From NCBI RefSeq assembly GCF_008704655.1, contig NZ_CP023688.1, forward strand, positions 9,117,001-9,181,000: DNA of 64,000 nucleotides, read 5' to 3'. Shown here one piece after another: positions 55,070 to 63,158 of the stretch. The DNA is from Streptomyces rimosus (GTDB lineage: Bacteria > Actinomycetota > Actinomycetes > Streptomycetales > Streptomycetaceae). The position numbers were made by a program, and so were the translations under genes. Under the pieces are notes generated by a model. The model saw nothing but the letters and a program-made list of their open reading frames with translations. It searched no databases and was not told the DNA's origin. How positions within the stretch are numbered: the stretch's first letter is position 1; every line of letters starts with the position of its first letter.

Positions 55070-55900
55070 ATGGCCACCCCCGCAACCGCGCGCCCCGGCG
55101 AGCGCGGTGCCAAGGATGTCGACACCAGCGACGAGTTCCGTCTGCTGGCAACGCTGGAGGACGGGCCGGTCAAGGAACAGATACGCCGGCGCATCATCAC
55201 CGCGTGGCTGCCGATGGCCCACCGCCTGGCGTACCGGCTGCGGGAGCGCGGCGAACACCTCGACGACCTCAAGCAGGTCGCCGCCCTGGGCCTGGTCAAG
55301 GCCGTCGACCGGTTCGACCCGGACCGCGCCGACGCGTTCGAGCAGTTCGCCATTCCGACGATCACCGGCGAACTCAAACGGCACTTCCGCGACCACACGT
55401 GGCACGTGCACGTCCCGCGCCGTATCCAGGACCTGCGCAACAGGGTCCGCATCGCGGTCAAGGAACTGAGCACCACCCTGGACGGGCGCACGCCCAGTAC
55501 GGAGCAGATCGCCGCACACGCCCAGCTGTCCGAGCAGGACGTCACCCTGGGGCTGCGGGCCCTGGAGACCTACCGGTCCCTGTCCCTGGACGCGGCTCTC
55601 GATCACGGCGACGGCGGCAGCGAGGAGCAGCACACCCTCTTGCACGTCATCGGCGCGCTCGAAGACGCCTTCGCGCTCGTCGAGGACCGAGAGTCGGTCA
55701 AGCCGGTCCTCGCCCGGCTCCCCGAGCGTGACCGCCGCATCCTCTACCTGCGGTTCTTCCAGGACATGACGCAGAGCGCCATCGCCGCCGAGCTGGGCGT
55801 CTCACAGATGCACGTCTCACGGCTGCTCAACCGGGCCCTGGCCCGGATACGGGCGGAGGCGACGCGCGCCCCGGCGGGGAAGTACCGCAAGGCGGCCTGA
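55070..55900 (+). CDS. SigB/SigF-type alternative sigma factor
   Basis: A 276-residue sigma-70 family protein with region 2 (HLDDLKQVAALGLVKAVDRFDPDR, FAIPTITGELKRHFRDHTW), region 3 and region 4 (LPERDRRILYLRFFQDMTQSAIAAELGVSQMHVSRLL). This type works with STAS antagonists and kinase anti-sigma factors in stress or development. None of those partners adjoins it; the RsbQ-P-V-like set is 19 kb away. The start ATG 55070 follows AAAAAGGAGAG. Confidence 0.93.
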   Translation: MATPATARPGERGAKDVDTSDEFRLLATLEDGPVKEQIRRRIITAWLPMAHRLAYRLRERGEHLDDLKQVAALGLVKAVDRFDPDRADAFEQFAIPTITGELKRHFRDHTWHVHVPRRIQDLRNRVRIAVKELSTTLDGRTPSTEQIAAHAQLSEQDVTLGLRALETYRSLSLDAALDHGDGGSEEQHTLLHVIGALEDAFALVEDRESVKPVLARLPERDRRILYLRFFQDMTQSAIAAELGVSQMHVSRLLNRALARIRAEATRAPAGKYRKAA

Positions 55901-56073
55901 GCCGGAAACGGAACCCGTCGGGGCGGCCTGGCCCGGTGCGCCGTCGACACCGTTGTCGATGCGACCTGGGACGTGGCCGCGCCGACGGGGTACCGAGTGA
56001 ACGACGTACGGCGTACCGAGTGGAAACGTACGGCCCGCCGCCAGAAGCGGACCGGATGAGGAACGGAGCGTGC

Positions 56074-57444
56074 ATGGCCGGTCAGGCGCGGAAGCAGGAG
56101 ACCGAGGCTCACCAGCAGAACGGCCGGAGGGAGCGGCGGGGGACGAGCGCCGATGGCGAGGAGGCCCCTACAGAAGAGGCGCGCACGGGGGAGGCGCGCA
56201 AAGAGGAGGCGCGTACAGGAGAGACGGGTACGGGAAAGGCCCGTACCCTCACCCAGCCCGGACACCGGGAGGAGCCCGCGGCTCAGGGGCGGATCGCCCG
56301 CGCACAGCAGTGGTGGAACCGGGCCTGGGGATCGGCGGGCCACGAACGCCACACGCTGCTGCTGATCGCCAAGAGCACGCTGGCCGCCACCATCGCCTGG
56401 TTCTTCTCGTACAACCTGCTGGAGGCCGAGTCACCGGCGTTCGCACCGTTCTCCGCGGTCCTGATCATGCAGGTGACGGTGTACCAGTCGCTGCTCCAGT
56501 CACTGCGGTACGTGGGTGCCGTGGCGACCGGGGTCGCCGTGCAGGCGGCCCTGGGATACCTGGCCGGTCCCGACCTGCTCACCTTCGCGCTGGTGGCGGT
56601 GGTCGCCCTCACCATCGGCCGGTGGCCCGCCCTCGGTTCGCAGGGCTCGCAGGTGGCGACGGCGGCGTTCTTCGCCTTCTCCACGTACGTCACCGCCCCG
56701 GCCGGCATCGGCAAGATCACCCACCTCGCGCAGATCATCCTGCTGGTCCTCATCGGATGCGGCGTCGGCGTCATCGTCAACGTCGTCCTCGTCCCACCAC
56801 TGCGCTATCGCAGCGCCGAACACGGCATCCACACTCTCGCCCGCGCACTGTGCGACCTGGTCAGCGACATGTACCCGGCCATGCGGGAGGGGGAGATAGA
56901 GGAGGAGCGCATCAGCCACTGGCGTGGCCGGGCCGAGCAGACCGGCGGGCTGATCACACAGGCCGAGAACGGACTGCGAACGGCGCGCGAAAGCCTCTAC
57001 TTCAACCCCCGCAGCCGCCTGGGCCGCCATCGGGGCCGCGCGGGCTTCGAGGGGTACGGCGCGGTGCTGGAGGCGCTGAAGCGGACCATGTACCAGCTGG
57101 CCTCGCTCACCCGCAGCCTCGATCAGTGGCGCCAGGACGGCAGCGAGCGCGACCGGCGCTTCCTGCGCGGCTACGCCGACTTCCTCGAATCCATCTCCCG
57201 GATCGCCCAGGTCCTGGGGGAGATGGACGAGGACACGCTGGCCGACCAGGCCCGCCAATTGTGCCAACTCGCCGACGAGGCACAGCAGTGCTGCCGTCAG
57301 GTGACGGACCGGGCCGAGCAGGACGGTCTGCCGCTGACCGATCCGGCCTACCCGTACGGGGTGCTCGTGGTGGAGGCCACCCGGCTGATGGACGAGTTCC
57401 AGTACACCTGCGATGTGCTGCAGAGCCAGGTGGACGCGCGGTGA
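56074..57444 (+). CDS. FUSC/aromatic-acid-exporter-like membrane protein
   Basis: A 456-residue protein. About 85 residues of charged, Glu/Arg/Thr/Gly-rich sequence with repeated EEART/GEAR units precede six membrane segments (residues about 95-235), followed by a long soluble helical region. The layout matches DUF939/ArAE-type half-size FUSC transporters. The start ATG 56074 has a GGAG site; an in-frame ATG lies 18 bp upstream. The tandem repeats suggest a fast-evolving, disordered N-terminus. Confidence 0.85.
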   Translation: MAGQARKQETEAHQQNGRRERRGTSADGEEAPTEEARTGEARKEEARTGETGTGKARTLTQPGHREEPAAQGRIARAQQWWNRAWGSAGHERHTLLLIAKSTLAATIAWFFSYNLLEAESPAFAPFSAVLIMQVTVYQSLLQSLRYVGAVATGVAVQAALGYLAGPDLLTFALVAVVALTIGRWPALGSQGSQVATAAFFAFSTYVTAPAGIGKITHLAQIILLVLIGCGVGVIVNVVLVPPLRYRSAEHGIHTLARALCDLVSDMYPAMREGEIEEERISHWRGRAEQTGGLITQAENGLRTARESLYFNPRSRLGRHRGRAGFEGYGAVLEALKRTMYQLASLTRSLDQWRQDGSERDRRFLRGYADFLESISRIAQVLGEMDEDTLADQARQLCQLADEAQQCCRQVTDRAEQDGLPLTDPAYPYGVLVVEATRLMDEFQYTCDVLQSQVDAR

Positions 57445-57445
57445 T

Positions 57446-57493
57446 GCCGCCGGCCGGGGCGGTCGGGCCGCTGGGGCCCGCCGCCCCGGCGGC
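57446..57493. terminator. Imperfect GC-rich hairpin
   Basis: GCCGCCGG...GGCGG (57446-57462, with a 4-nt bulge) can pair with CCGCCCCGGCGGC (57481-57493) directly after the FUSC stop, before the convergent fusion gene. Confidence 0.4.
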
Positions 57494-57584
57494 TCCCTCT
57501 CACCCACGTGCCGAGCCATCCGAGTGATCTTCGGCAACCGCCACCGGCGGACGTGCCACACATCGCCGGTGTCCGGGTGGACGC

Positions 57585-58745
57585 CTACGACGGCGCGGCC
57601 TCCACGACCTGATACCGGTGCACGGGCGGCAGTCCGGGAAGCGAGCCGGGCCACACCGTCTCCAGTACGTGCGCGCTGGGAACGAACAGCCCACCGGCCA
57701 GCGCCGGCAGATCGGCGACCTCGTGCCATTCCCAACGCCGGACCAACTCCGGCTCCCGCACAACCGGCGCCCCCGTATACGCGGTGATCCGCACGGCCGC
57801 CGTCACGCGCGGCATCCCATGGATCTCGTCCATCACCATCGCCACCAGCCGCGCGTCAGCCGCCTCGGCCCGCAGCCCGGTCTCCTCTTCCAGCTCTCTG
57901 ACGGCGGCCCGTACGAACGACTCGCCGCCCGCGTTCTTCCCGCCGGGCAGTTCCCACAGCCCGTGTACGGACCGGCCCAGCAGCACCCGGCCGGTCTCGT
58001 CCGTCACCACCGCGCCCGCGCCGGTCAGAGCGTGCGGCGCCGGCTTGCCCCGGTTTCCGAACGCCACCGGAGTACGGAGCGGACCGCGCAGCACCAGCAG
58101 GGCAAGCCCCTCGGCGTCGTACCGCTCGGCGGTGTCCCACCCGGCGGACAGCAGGGCGATCTCCTCCTCGTCGAGGGCGATGCCGCGCTTGCCGGGCGGC
58201 ACGGCGTCCGCGACAGGTGTGATCACGCACAGCGCGCCGCCGGGACGCAGCCGTTCTCGTAGCCGGTGCAGCACTCTGGTGCGGTCCTGCACGAACGCGT
58301 AGCTCAGGCGGAAAGTGATGAGGTCGTAGGCAGGCTGGGGGAGCGCGGCGAGCCGGTCGCGTTCGATGTCCAGGTGTACGTAGGTCACCACGCCGTCGGC
58401 GTCGTCGTCGCTGTCGCCATGGGCGTGCATCTCCTCCTGGGCGGCGGCGATGGCGGCAGGGGAGTAGTCGACGGCATCGACGCGATAGCCGGTGGCGGCC
58501 AGGTGACGGGCGAGTTCCCCGCGCCCGCAGCCGACGTCGAGAGCGACCGCGCCCGCCCGGGCCGGTACGCGAGAGGCGAGCAGCACCCGCTCCCGCTCAC
58601 CGAGCGGACGAAACGACTTCCCTTGGCGGTAGTGCTCATCCCACCCACTGCCCGGAGTGGATTCCGTAGCCGCCCGCGTGCCGGTGCACGCACCACTTTC
58701 CGCGCGGGTACTTACACCCGTATCACTCCCTGATCCTGTACTCAC
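57585..58745 (-). CDS. SAM methyltransferase-NUDIX hydrolase fusion
   Basis: A 386-residue bifunctional protein. The N-terminal class I methyltransferase shows VALDVGCGRGELARHLAATGY and VDYSPAAI. The C-terminal NUDIX domain contains the full box from GKNAGGE through REL to EEETGL. The two parts are joined by a short linker near residue 230. The start is uncertain: GTG 58745 is chosen, while the frame stays open to 58901; no good ribosome site is seen at either. The substrates are unknown; coupling of methylation with hydrolysis of a nucleotide derivative is suggested only by the fusion. Confidence 0.87.
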   Translation of the reverse strand: MSTGSGSDTGVSTRAESGACTGTRAATESTPGSGWDEHYRQGKSFRPLGERERVLLASRVPARAGAVALDVGCGRGELARHLAATGYRVDAVDYSPAAIAAAQEEMHAHGDSDDDADGVVTYVHLDIERDRLAALPQPAYDLITFRLSYAFVQDRTRVLHRLRERLRPGGALCVITPVADAVPPGKRGIALDEEEIALLSAGWDTAERYDAEGLALLVLRGPLRTPVAFGNRGKPAPHALTGAGAVVTDETGRVLLGRSVHGLWELPGGKNAGGESFVRAAVRELEEETGLRAEAADARLVAMVMDEIHGMPRVTAAVRITAYTGAPVVREPELVRRWEWHEVADLPALAGGLFVPSAHVLETVWPGSLPGLPPVHRYQVVEAAPS

Positions 58746-59065
58746 ACCCGTACCGATACCCGGAATTGCCAACCTGCTTAACCGCTCAACGGTTGCTCCT
58801 CGTCCCGCCGCATCCCCTCCATCCCCCGCTTCCCCCTCCCACTCCCTCCTCCACTCTTTCTCCCCTCTCACGGGAACCCCTCGCTCACACCTGGCCCCCA
58901 ACCCCTTACCTCCGACTTACGACGTCTCCATGCAGGATGGGCGAAACTCAACACCTGTCGTGCCGCGGACATCGCGGCACCCGAGGAAGGACCAGCAGTG
59001 CGTATTCCCACCGCCTCGGCACCGGCCGCCATACCCGCTTCGCCGGGCCACCGAGGCTGACCGCC
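58746..59065. other. Divergent intergenic region with a long pyrimidine tract
   Basis: About 320 bp between the fusion gene and the sensor kinase. From about 58795 to 58915 the plus strand is almost all C and T. No gene seen; promoters for both neighbours must lie here. Confidence 0.6.
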
Positions 59066-60406
59066 ATGGCTGTCTCTTCCGAACCACCCCTGCCCGCGAC
59101 CGCACATGCGAAGCCCGGCCCCACCCTCGACACCCACCCGGTCCGGGTCCCGTTGCGGTGGTTCCGGCCGACCATCCGGATTCGGCTCACCTTGCTGTAC
59201 GGCGGCATGTTCCTGATGGCCGGCGTGGTGCTCCTCGCGATCATCTACCTGTTCGCGGCCAACACCCTCAAAGAAGGCACCCTGGAAATCCAGGTTTTCG
59301 GCACCAACATCACCCTCGGGAAAGCCAATTGCCACGACCTGCCGTCGGTCGGCACGGTCAACGACATCAATGCGGCGATCGACAAGTGCCTCCGCAACCA
59401 GCGCGCAGCGGTTCTGCAAACCTTCCTGAACCGCTCCCTGCTGGCGCTGCTGGGCCTGACCGTGGTCGCGTTCGCTTTCGGGTACGCGATGGCCGGCCGT
59501 GTCCTGTCGCCGCTGGGCCGGATCACCCGGACCGCGCAGCGCGTGGCCGGTTCGGATCTGCACCGCCGTATCGAGCTGGGCGGTCCGGATGACGAGCTCA
59601 AGGAGCTGGCCGACACCTTCGACGAGATGCTCGACCGCCTGGACCGGGCCTTCGAGTCGCAGCGCCGTTTCGTCGCCAACGCCTCGCACGAGCTGCGCAC
59701 CCCGTTGGCGATCAACCGCACGCTGCTGGAGGTGCAGCTCGCCGATCCGGAGGCGTCGCCGGAGCTGGCGCAGCTGGGCAAGACGCTGCTGGCGACCAAC
59801 GAGCGCAGTGAGCAGTTGGTCGAGGGCCTGCTGCTGCTCGCCCGCAGCGAGAACAAGATCGTGGACAAGAAGCCGGTCGATCTGGCCGAGGTCGCCTCCC
59901 AGGCCCTCGACCAGGCCCGCGCCGAGGCCCAGGCCAAGGGCGTGGAGATCCGCGGCGTGCGCCAGCAGGCGTTCGTCCAGGGCAACGGCGTCCTCCTGGA
60001 GCGCATCGCGCTCAACCTCGTACAGAACGCTGTGCGCTACAACATCAAGGACGAGGGCTGGGTGGAAGTGACCACAGAGCCGCAACAGGACTACGCGGTA
60101 CTAATCGTCTCCAACACCGGCCCCGCAGTCCCGGCCTACGAGGTGGACAACCTCTTCGAGCCCTTCCGCCGCCTCCGCACGGAACGCACCGGCAGCGACA
60201 AGGGCGTCGGCCTCGGCCTGACCATCGTGCGCGCGGCAGTACGCGCCCACGACGGCACCACCACCGCCCACCCCCGCGCGGGCGGCGGCCTGGTCATACG
60301 GGTCGTTCTGCCACGTGACAAGACCACGAACGAGCAAGCAACCCCGGACAAAACCAGCATCACCGCACAGACCGACACGCCACCGGGCACTCCAACCCCG
60401 GGCTGA
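59066..60406 (+). CDS. Orphan sensor histidine kinase
   Basis: A 446-residue kinase. TM1 (about residues 40-65) and TM2 (about 130-150) frame an extracellular segment of about 65 residues with two cysteines. HAMP, the H-box NASHELRTPL, the N-box NLVQNAVRYN and the G-box GVGLGLTIVRA follow, with a Thr/Pro-rich tail. The H- and N-box regions resemble those of VanS in this window. No response regulator gene is adjacent. The start ATG 59066 has GAGG in front; the frame upstream is low-complexity. Confidence 0.92.
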   Translation: MAVSSEPPLPATAHAKPGPTLDTHPVRVPLRWFRPTIRIRLTLLYGGMFLMAGVVLLAIIYLFAANTLKEGTLEIQVFGTNITLGKANCHDLPSVGTVNDINAAIDKCLRNQRAAVLQTFLNRSLLALLGLTVVAFAFGYAMAGRVLSPLGRITRTAQRVAGSDLHRRIELGGPDDELKELADTFDEMLDRLDRAFESQRRFVANASHELRTPLAINRTLLEVQLADPEASPELAQLGKTLLATNERSEQLVEGLLLLARSENKIVDKKPVDLAEVASQALDQARAEAQAKGVEIRGVRQQAFVQGNGVLLERIALNLVQNAVRYNIKDEGWVEVTTEPQQDYAVLIVSNTGPAVPAYEVDNLFEPFRRLRTERTGSDKGVGLGLTIVRAAVRAHDGTTTAHPRAGGGLVIRVVLPRDKTTNEQATPDKTSITAQTDTPPGTPTPG

Positions 60407-60724
60407 AGCCGCCCACAATTACGGCCCCTACGGAGGGCTGGCCAACGCCTTGGCAGCCGAATCCGTCAGGCACATCCAAGCTGTGCCCCCTCACGGATAC
60501 GGCCAACCCCTGCCGAGTGTCGGCGGGCGATGATCGCCCCGAACCCCGCCATAAACAGTTAACCGCAGTTCTGTTGATTTCATCCTCGACCACCAGTCTT
60601 GTCATGCACGGGCACCGCCGCCCAGAGTTCTCCTGCGAATGCGGACCGGTTTCCCCACAACCGGTCCGCATTCATTCCCCCCTCGCCAGGCCGCGGTCAG
60701 CGGCCTCTCGGAAATGGAGACAAG
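60407..60724. other. Regulatory region of the secreted protease
   Basis: About 318 bp without a gene. TTGATT (60574-60579) with TCTTGT 17 bp later is a weak promoter candidate, and a strong hairpin (60638-60672) lies between it and the start codon. Confidence 0.4.
60638..60672. promoter_or_regulatory. 14-bp perfect inverted repeat upstream of the protease
   Basis: AATGCGGACCGGTT and AACCGGTCCGCATT flank a 7-nt loop, ending 52 bp before the protease GTG. It could be an operator or an RNA hairpin in the leader (attenuator or stabiliser). Confidence 0.6.
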
Positions 60725-61927
60725 GTGCTTCGTCTACGCGCAGTCCTGGTATCGGGGGCCGCTTCGGCGGCTCTGGTCATGGCGGCAGGTGTCGTGTCGG
60801 CCCACGGCGCTCCCTCGGCGGATTCCTCGGCGGGGGAGGGGCGTTACCAGAAGCAGATGGTGCGGGCTCTCGCCGACTCGCTCGGTATCGATGACGCCGC
60901 TGCCGTGCGGAGGCTGGACTCCCAGGCCGCTCAACAGAAGACCTTGGCGGCACTGAAGTCGTCGGGTGCGGATTCACGCGGGGCTTTCTTCGACGCAAAG
61001 GGCAAGCTCACCGTCAACGTCACCGGTACGCAGGCGGCCCGCACCGTCCAAGCCGCCGGCCTCAAGGCGCGCATGGTCGCGCACACCGCCGACGAGCTGG
61101 ACGGCATCAAGGCCGCGCTGGACAAGGCGGCCGTCCGCCACGTACCCGCGGGCGTGCAGAGCTGGGGCGTGGAGCCCGCGTCCAACCAGGTCGTCATACG
61201 GCTTCGCGGGACGGCCGCGGCAGCCGACGAAGCATTCCTCGCGCGGGCCGCGTCGTACGGTTCGGCCGTCGCGGTGAAGGACAACGAGGGCCAAGCGGTG
61301 ACGACGACCGGCACCGTCTACCCGGGAAGCCGTATGGATTACGGCAACCACTACTGTTCGGTCGGTTTCGGCGCCCGTGACTCCTCGGGCAGACAGGTCC
61401 TGGTCACCGCCGGGCACTGCGTCGAGAACCTGCCGGACCTGAGCTACGACGGAACCCACTTCGCCAAGGGCATCAAGACCCGGTTCAAGCACGGTCGGAA
61501 CAGCATCGACATGGGGCTGGCCTCGGTCGATTCCGGCTCCGGCATCGCCACCCGGATCGGTACGTGGGGCAACGGCGGCAATGTCGCCGTCAAGGGCGGC
61601 CAGCGCGCCGCGGTCGGATCGGACGTCTGCAAGTCCGGTGCCACGTCGCGCTGGACGTGCGGGTCGATCGAGTCGTACAACTACACGGTGACCTACAGCG
61701 ACGAGGGCCAGCCCGACACTCTCGTCTCCGGCCTCGGCCTGAGCACCGTGTGCACTCTGGGCGGTGACAGCGGCGGCGCCTGGGTCTCCGGCAACCAGGC
61801 CCAGGGCGTGACGTCCGGTGGTCTGAATTCCAACCGGTGCGACGGCGTCTACGGCGAGGGAACGTCGTACTTCCAGCCCCTCGACGACGCGCTGAACTAC
61901 TACGGGCTCCGCTTGAACACCGCCTGA
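60725..61927 (+). CDS. Secreted S1-family serine protease (streptogrisin/alpha-lytic type)
   Basis: A 400-residue preproprotease. It has a signal peptide (about 1-30), a propeptide of the alpha-lytic type (to about residue 195), then a mature chymotrypsin-fold domain with the triad His in TAGHCVEN, Asp in SIDMGLA and Ser in GGDSGGAW, and cysteine pairs. The start is GTG 60725, with GGAG eight bases upstream. It has no C-terminal binding domain. It is exported and activated by self-cleavage. Confidence 0.95.
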   Translation: MLRLRAVLVSGAASAALVMAAGVVSAHGAPSADSSAGEGRYQKQMVRALADSLGIDDAAAVRRLDSQAAQQKTLAALKSSGADSRGAFFDAKGKLTVNVTGTQAARTVQAAGLKARMVAHTADELDGIKAALDKAAVRHVPAGVQSWGVEPASNQVVIRLRGTAAAADEAFLARAASYGSAVAVKDNEGQAVTTTGTVYPGSRMDYGNHYCSVGFGARDSSGRQVLVTAGHCVENLPDLSYDGTHFAKGIKTRFKHGRNSIDMGLASVDSGSGIATRIGTWGNGGNVAVKGGQRAAVGSDVCKSGATSRWTCGSIESYNYTVTYSDEGQPDTLVSGLGLSTVCTLGGDSGGAWVSGNQAQGVTSGGLNSNRCDGVYGEGTSYFQPLDDALNYYGLRLNTA

Positions 61928-61945
61928 CCGGCGGCGTCACGCGTA

Positions 61946-61980
61946 CCGGCGCGGGCGGTCATCTCGCGGCCCCGCGCCGG
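61946..61980. terminator. Terminator of the protease gene
   Basis: Perfect 10-bp arms (CCGGCGCGGG / CCCGCGCCGG) with a 15-nt loop, 18 bp after the stop codon. Confidence 0.75.
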
Positions 61981-62093
61981 ACAGCGGAGGTACAGCGTCG
62001 GCGGCAACCGCCGATTCTTTTGATCCGGCCCCTACTCCGTCGAATGCCTGTCGAATGCCTTCTGTCAGAACTGCCCGCCGACCGGGAGCGTCG

Positions 62094-63140
62094 ATGATCC
62101 ACCCAGCACACTCAGGACCGGATCACCCAGGACCGGAGTCCTCGATACGGCGGCCCCACGACCCCGACGACCCCACCCCCGACAGGCAAGCCGACCCACC
62201 CCACCCCACCTTCGGCGAAGCATTCCGTCAGGCGCTCAAGGCCAGCGGACTGACTTTGCAACGGCTGCACCACCACCTGGCCGTACGCGGCATTTCCGTC
62301 AGCCCCGCGACGCTTAGCCATTGGCAACGCGGACGGAGCCAGCCCGAGCGCCAGCAGTCGCTGCGCGCGGTGAGCGAAGTCGAATCCATCCTGAATACGG
62401 CGCCGGGTGCGTTGCAAAGCCTCCTGAGCCATCGTCGCCCGCGAGGCAAAGCGCTGGTCACGGGGAAGGAGATATCGGAGGCTCTGTCCCATATTCACAC
62501 TCCCGGCTCTCCTCTGCCGGAAGCGCTCGGCGCCGATGCCTACCGGTTCAACGAAAACCTCGTTTCCCTTTCCGTTCAGGAGACGGTTCACCTCGACGAG
62601 TACGGGTGCATCGCGCGCTACGCGGTCAGCAACGTCGTACGGGCCACGCGTGACGGCGTACGGCGCCTGACCGCTCACCACCAACTGGACGACCCCGACA
62701 CCCCGTCCGTGCAGGTGACCGTCCACTGCGGGCGCCTGAACGCCCTGCGGTTCCACCACGAACTGGGTTCCGCCGTCTTCGACATCGGCTTCGGGCGAGC
62801 CCTCGGCCGGGGCGACACGGCGATCATCAACTACACGCTGGACGTCGGCCCCCGCTGGAAGCCATCGGAACACCACGAGCGCGCCCTGCCGTTGAGCGTG
62901 CGGCAATATCTGCTGCACATCTACTTCCATCCACGGCACATTCCGGCAGCCGCGTACGGCTACTACCGGCAGAACACCGAAGCCGCCCGCATCGATATAC
63001 GGCCTCTCAGTCTGGATGTTTCGCACAGTGTCCACATCCTGCCTGCGCGATGCGGGCCGGGCGTTTACGGAATTCTCTGGAAGGGGCGACGAGGAGCGGA
63101 CGCGGAGCAGTCGGGGAAGCGCGTTCCGCGCTCCTCGTAA
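62094..63140 (+). CDS. HTH (XRE-like) DNA-binding protein of unknown role
   Basis: A 348-residue protein. A Pro/Asp-rich N-terminus (about 40 residues) is followed by an XRE-like helix-turn-helix (TFGEAFRQALKASGLTLQRL, SPATLSHWQRGRSQP). About 230 residues of beta-rich sequence with no recognised family complete it. The start ATG 62094 has GGGAG upstream. It may be a ligand-responsive regulator; the target is unknown. Confidence 0.8.
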   Translation: MIHPAHSGPDHPGPESSIRRPHDPDDPTPDRQADPPHPTFGEAFRQALKASGLTLQRLHHHLAVRGISVSPATLSHWQRGRSQPERQQSLRAVSEVESILNTAPGALQSLLSHRRPRGKALVTGKEISEALSHIHTPGSPLPEALGADAYRFNENLVSLSVQETVHLDEYGCIARYAVSNVVRATRDGVRRLTAHHQLDDPDTPSVQVTVHCGRLNALRFHHELGSAVFDIGFGRALGRGDTAIINYTLDVGPRWKPSEHHERALPLSVRQYLLHIYFHPRHIPAAAYGYYRQNTEAARIDIRPLSLDVSHSVHILPARCGPGVYGILWKGRRGADAEQSGKRVPRSS

Positions 63141-63158
63141 CCGATCTGCTCCCCATCC

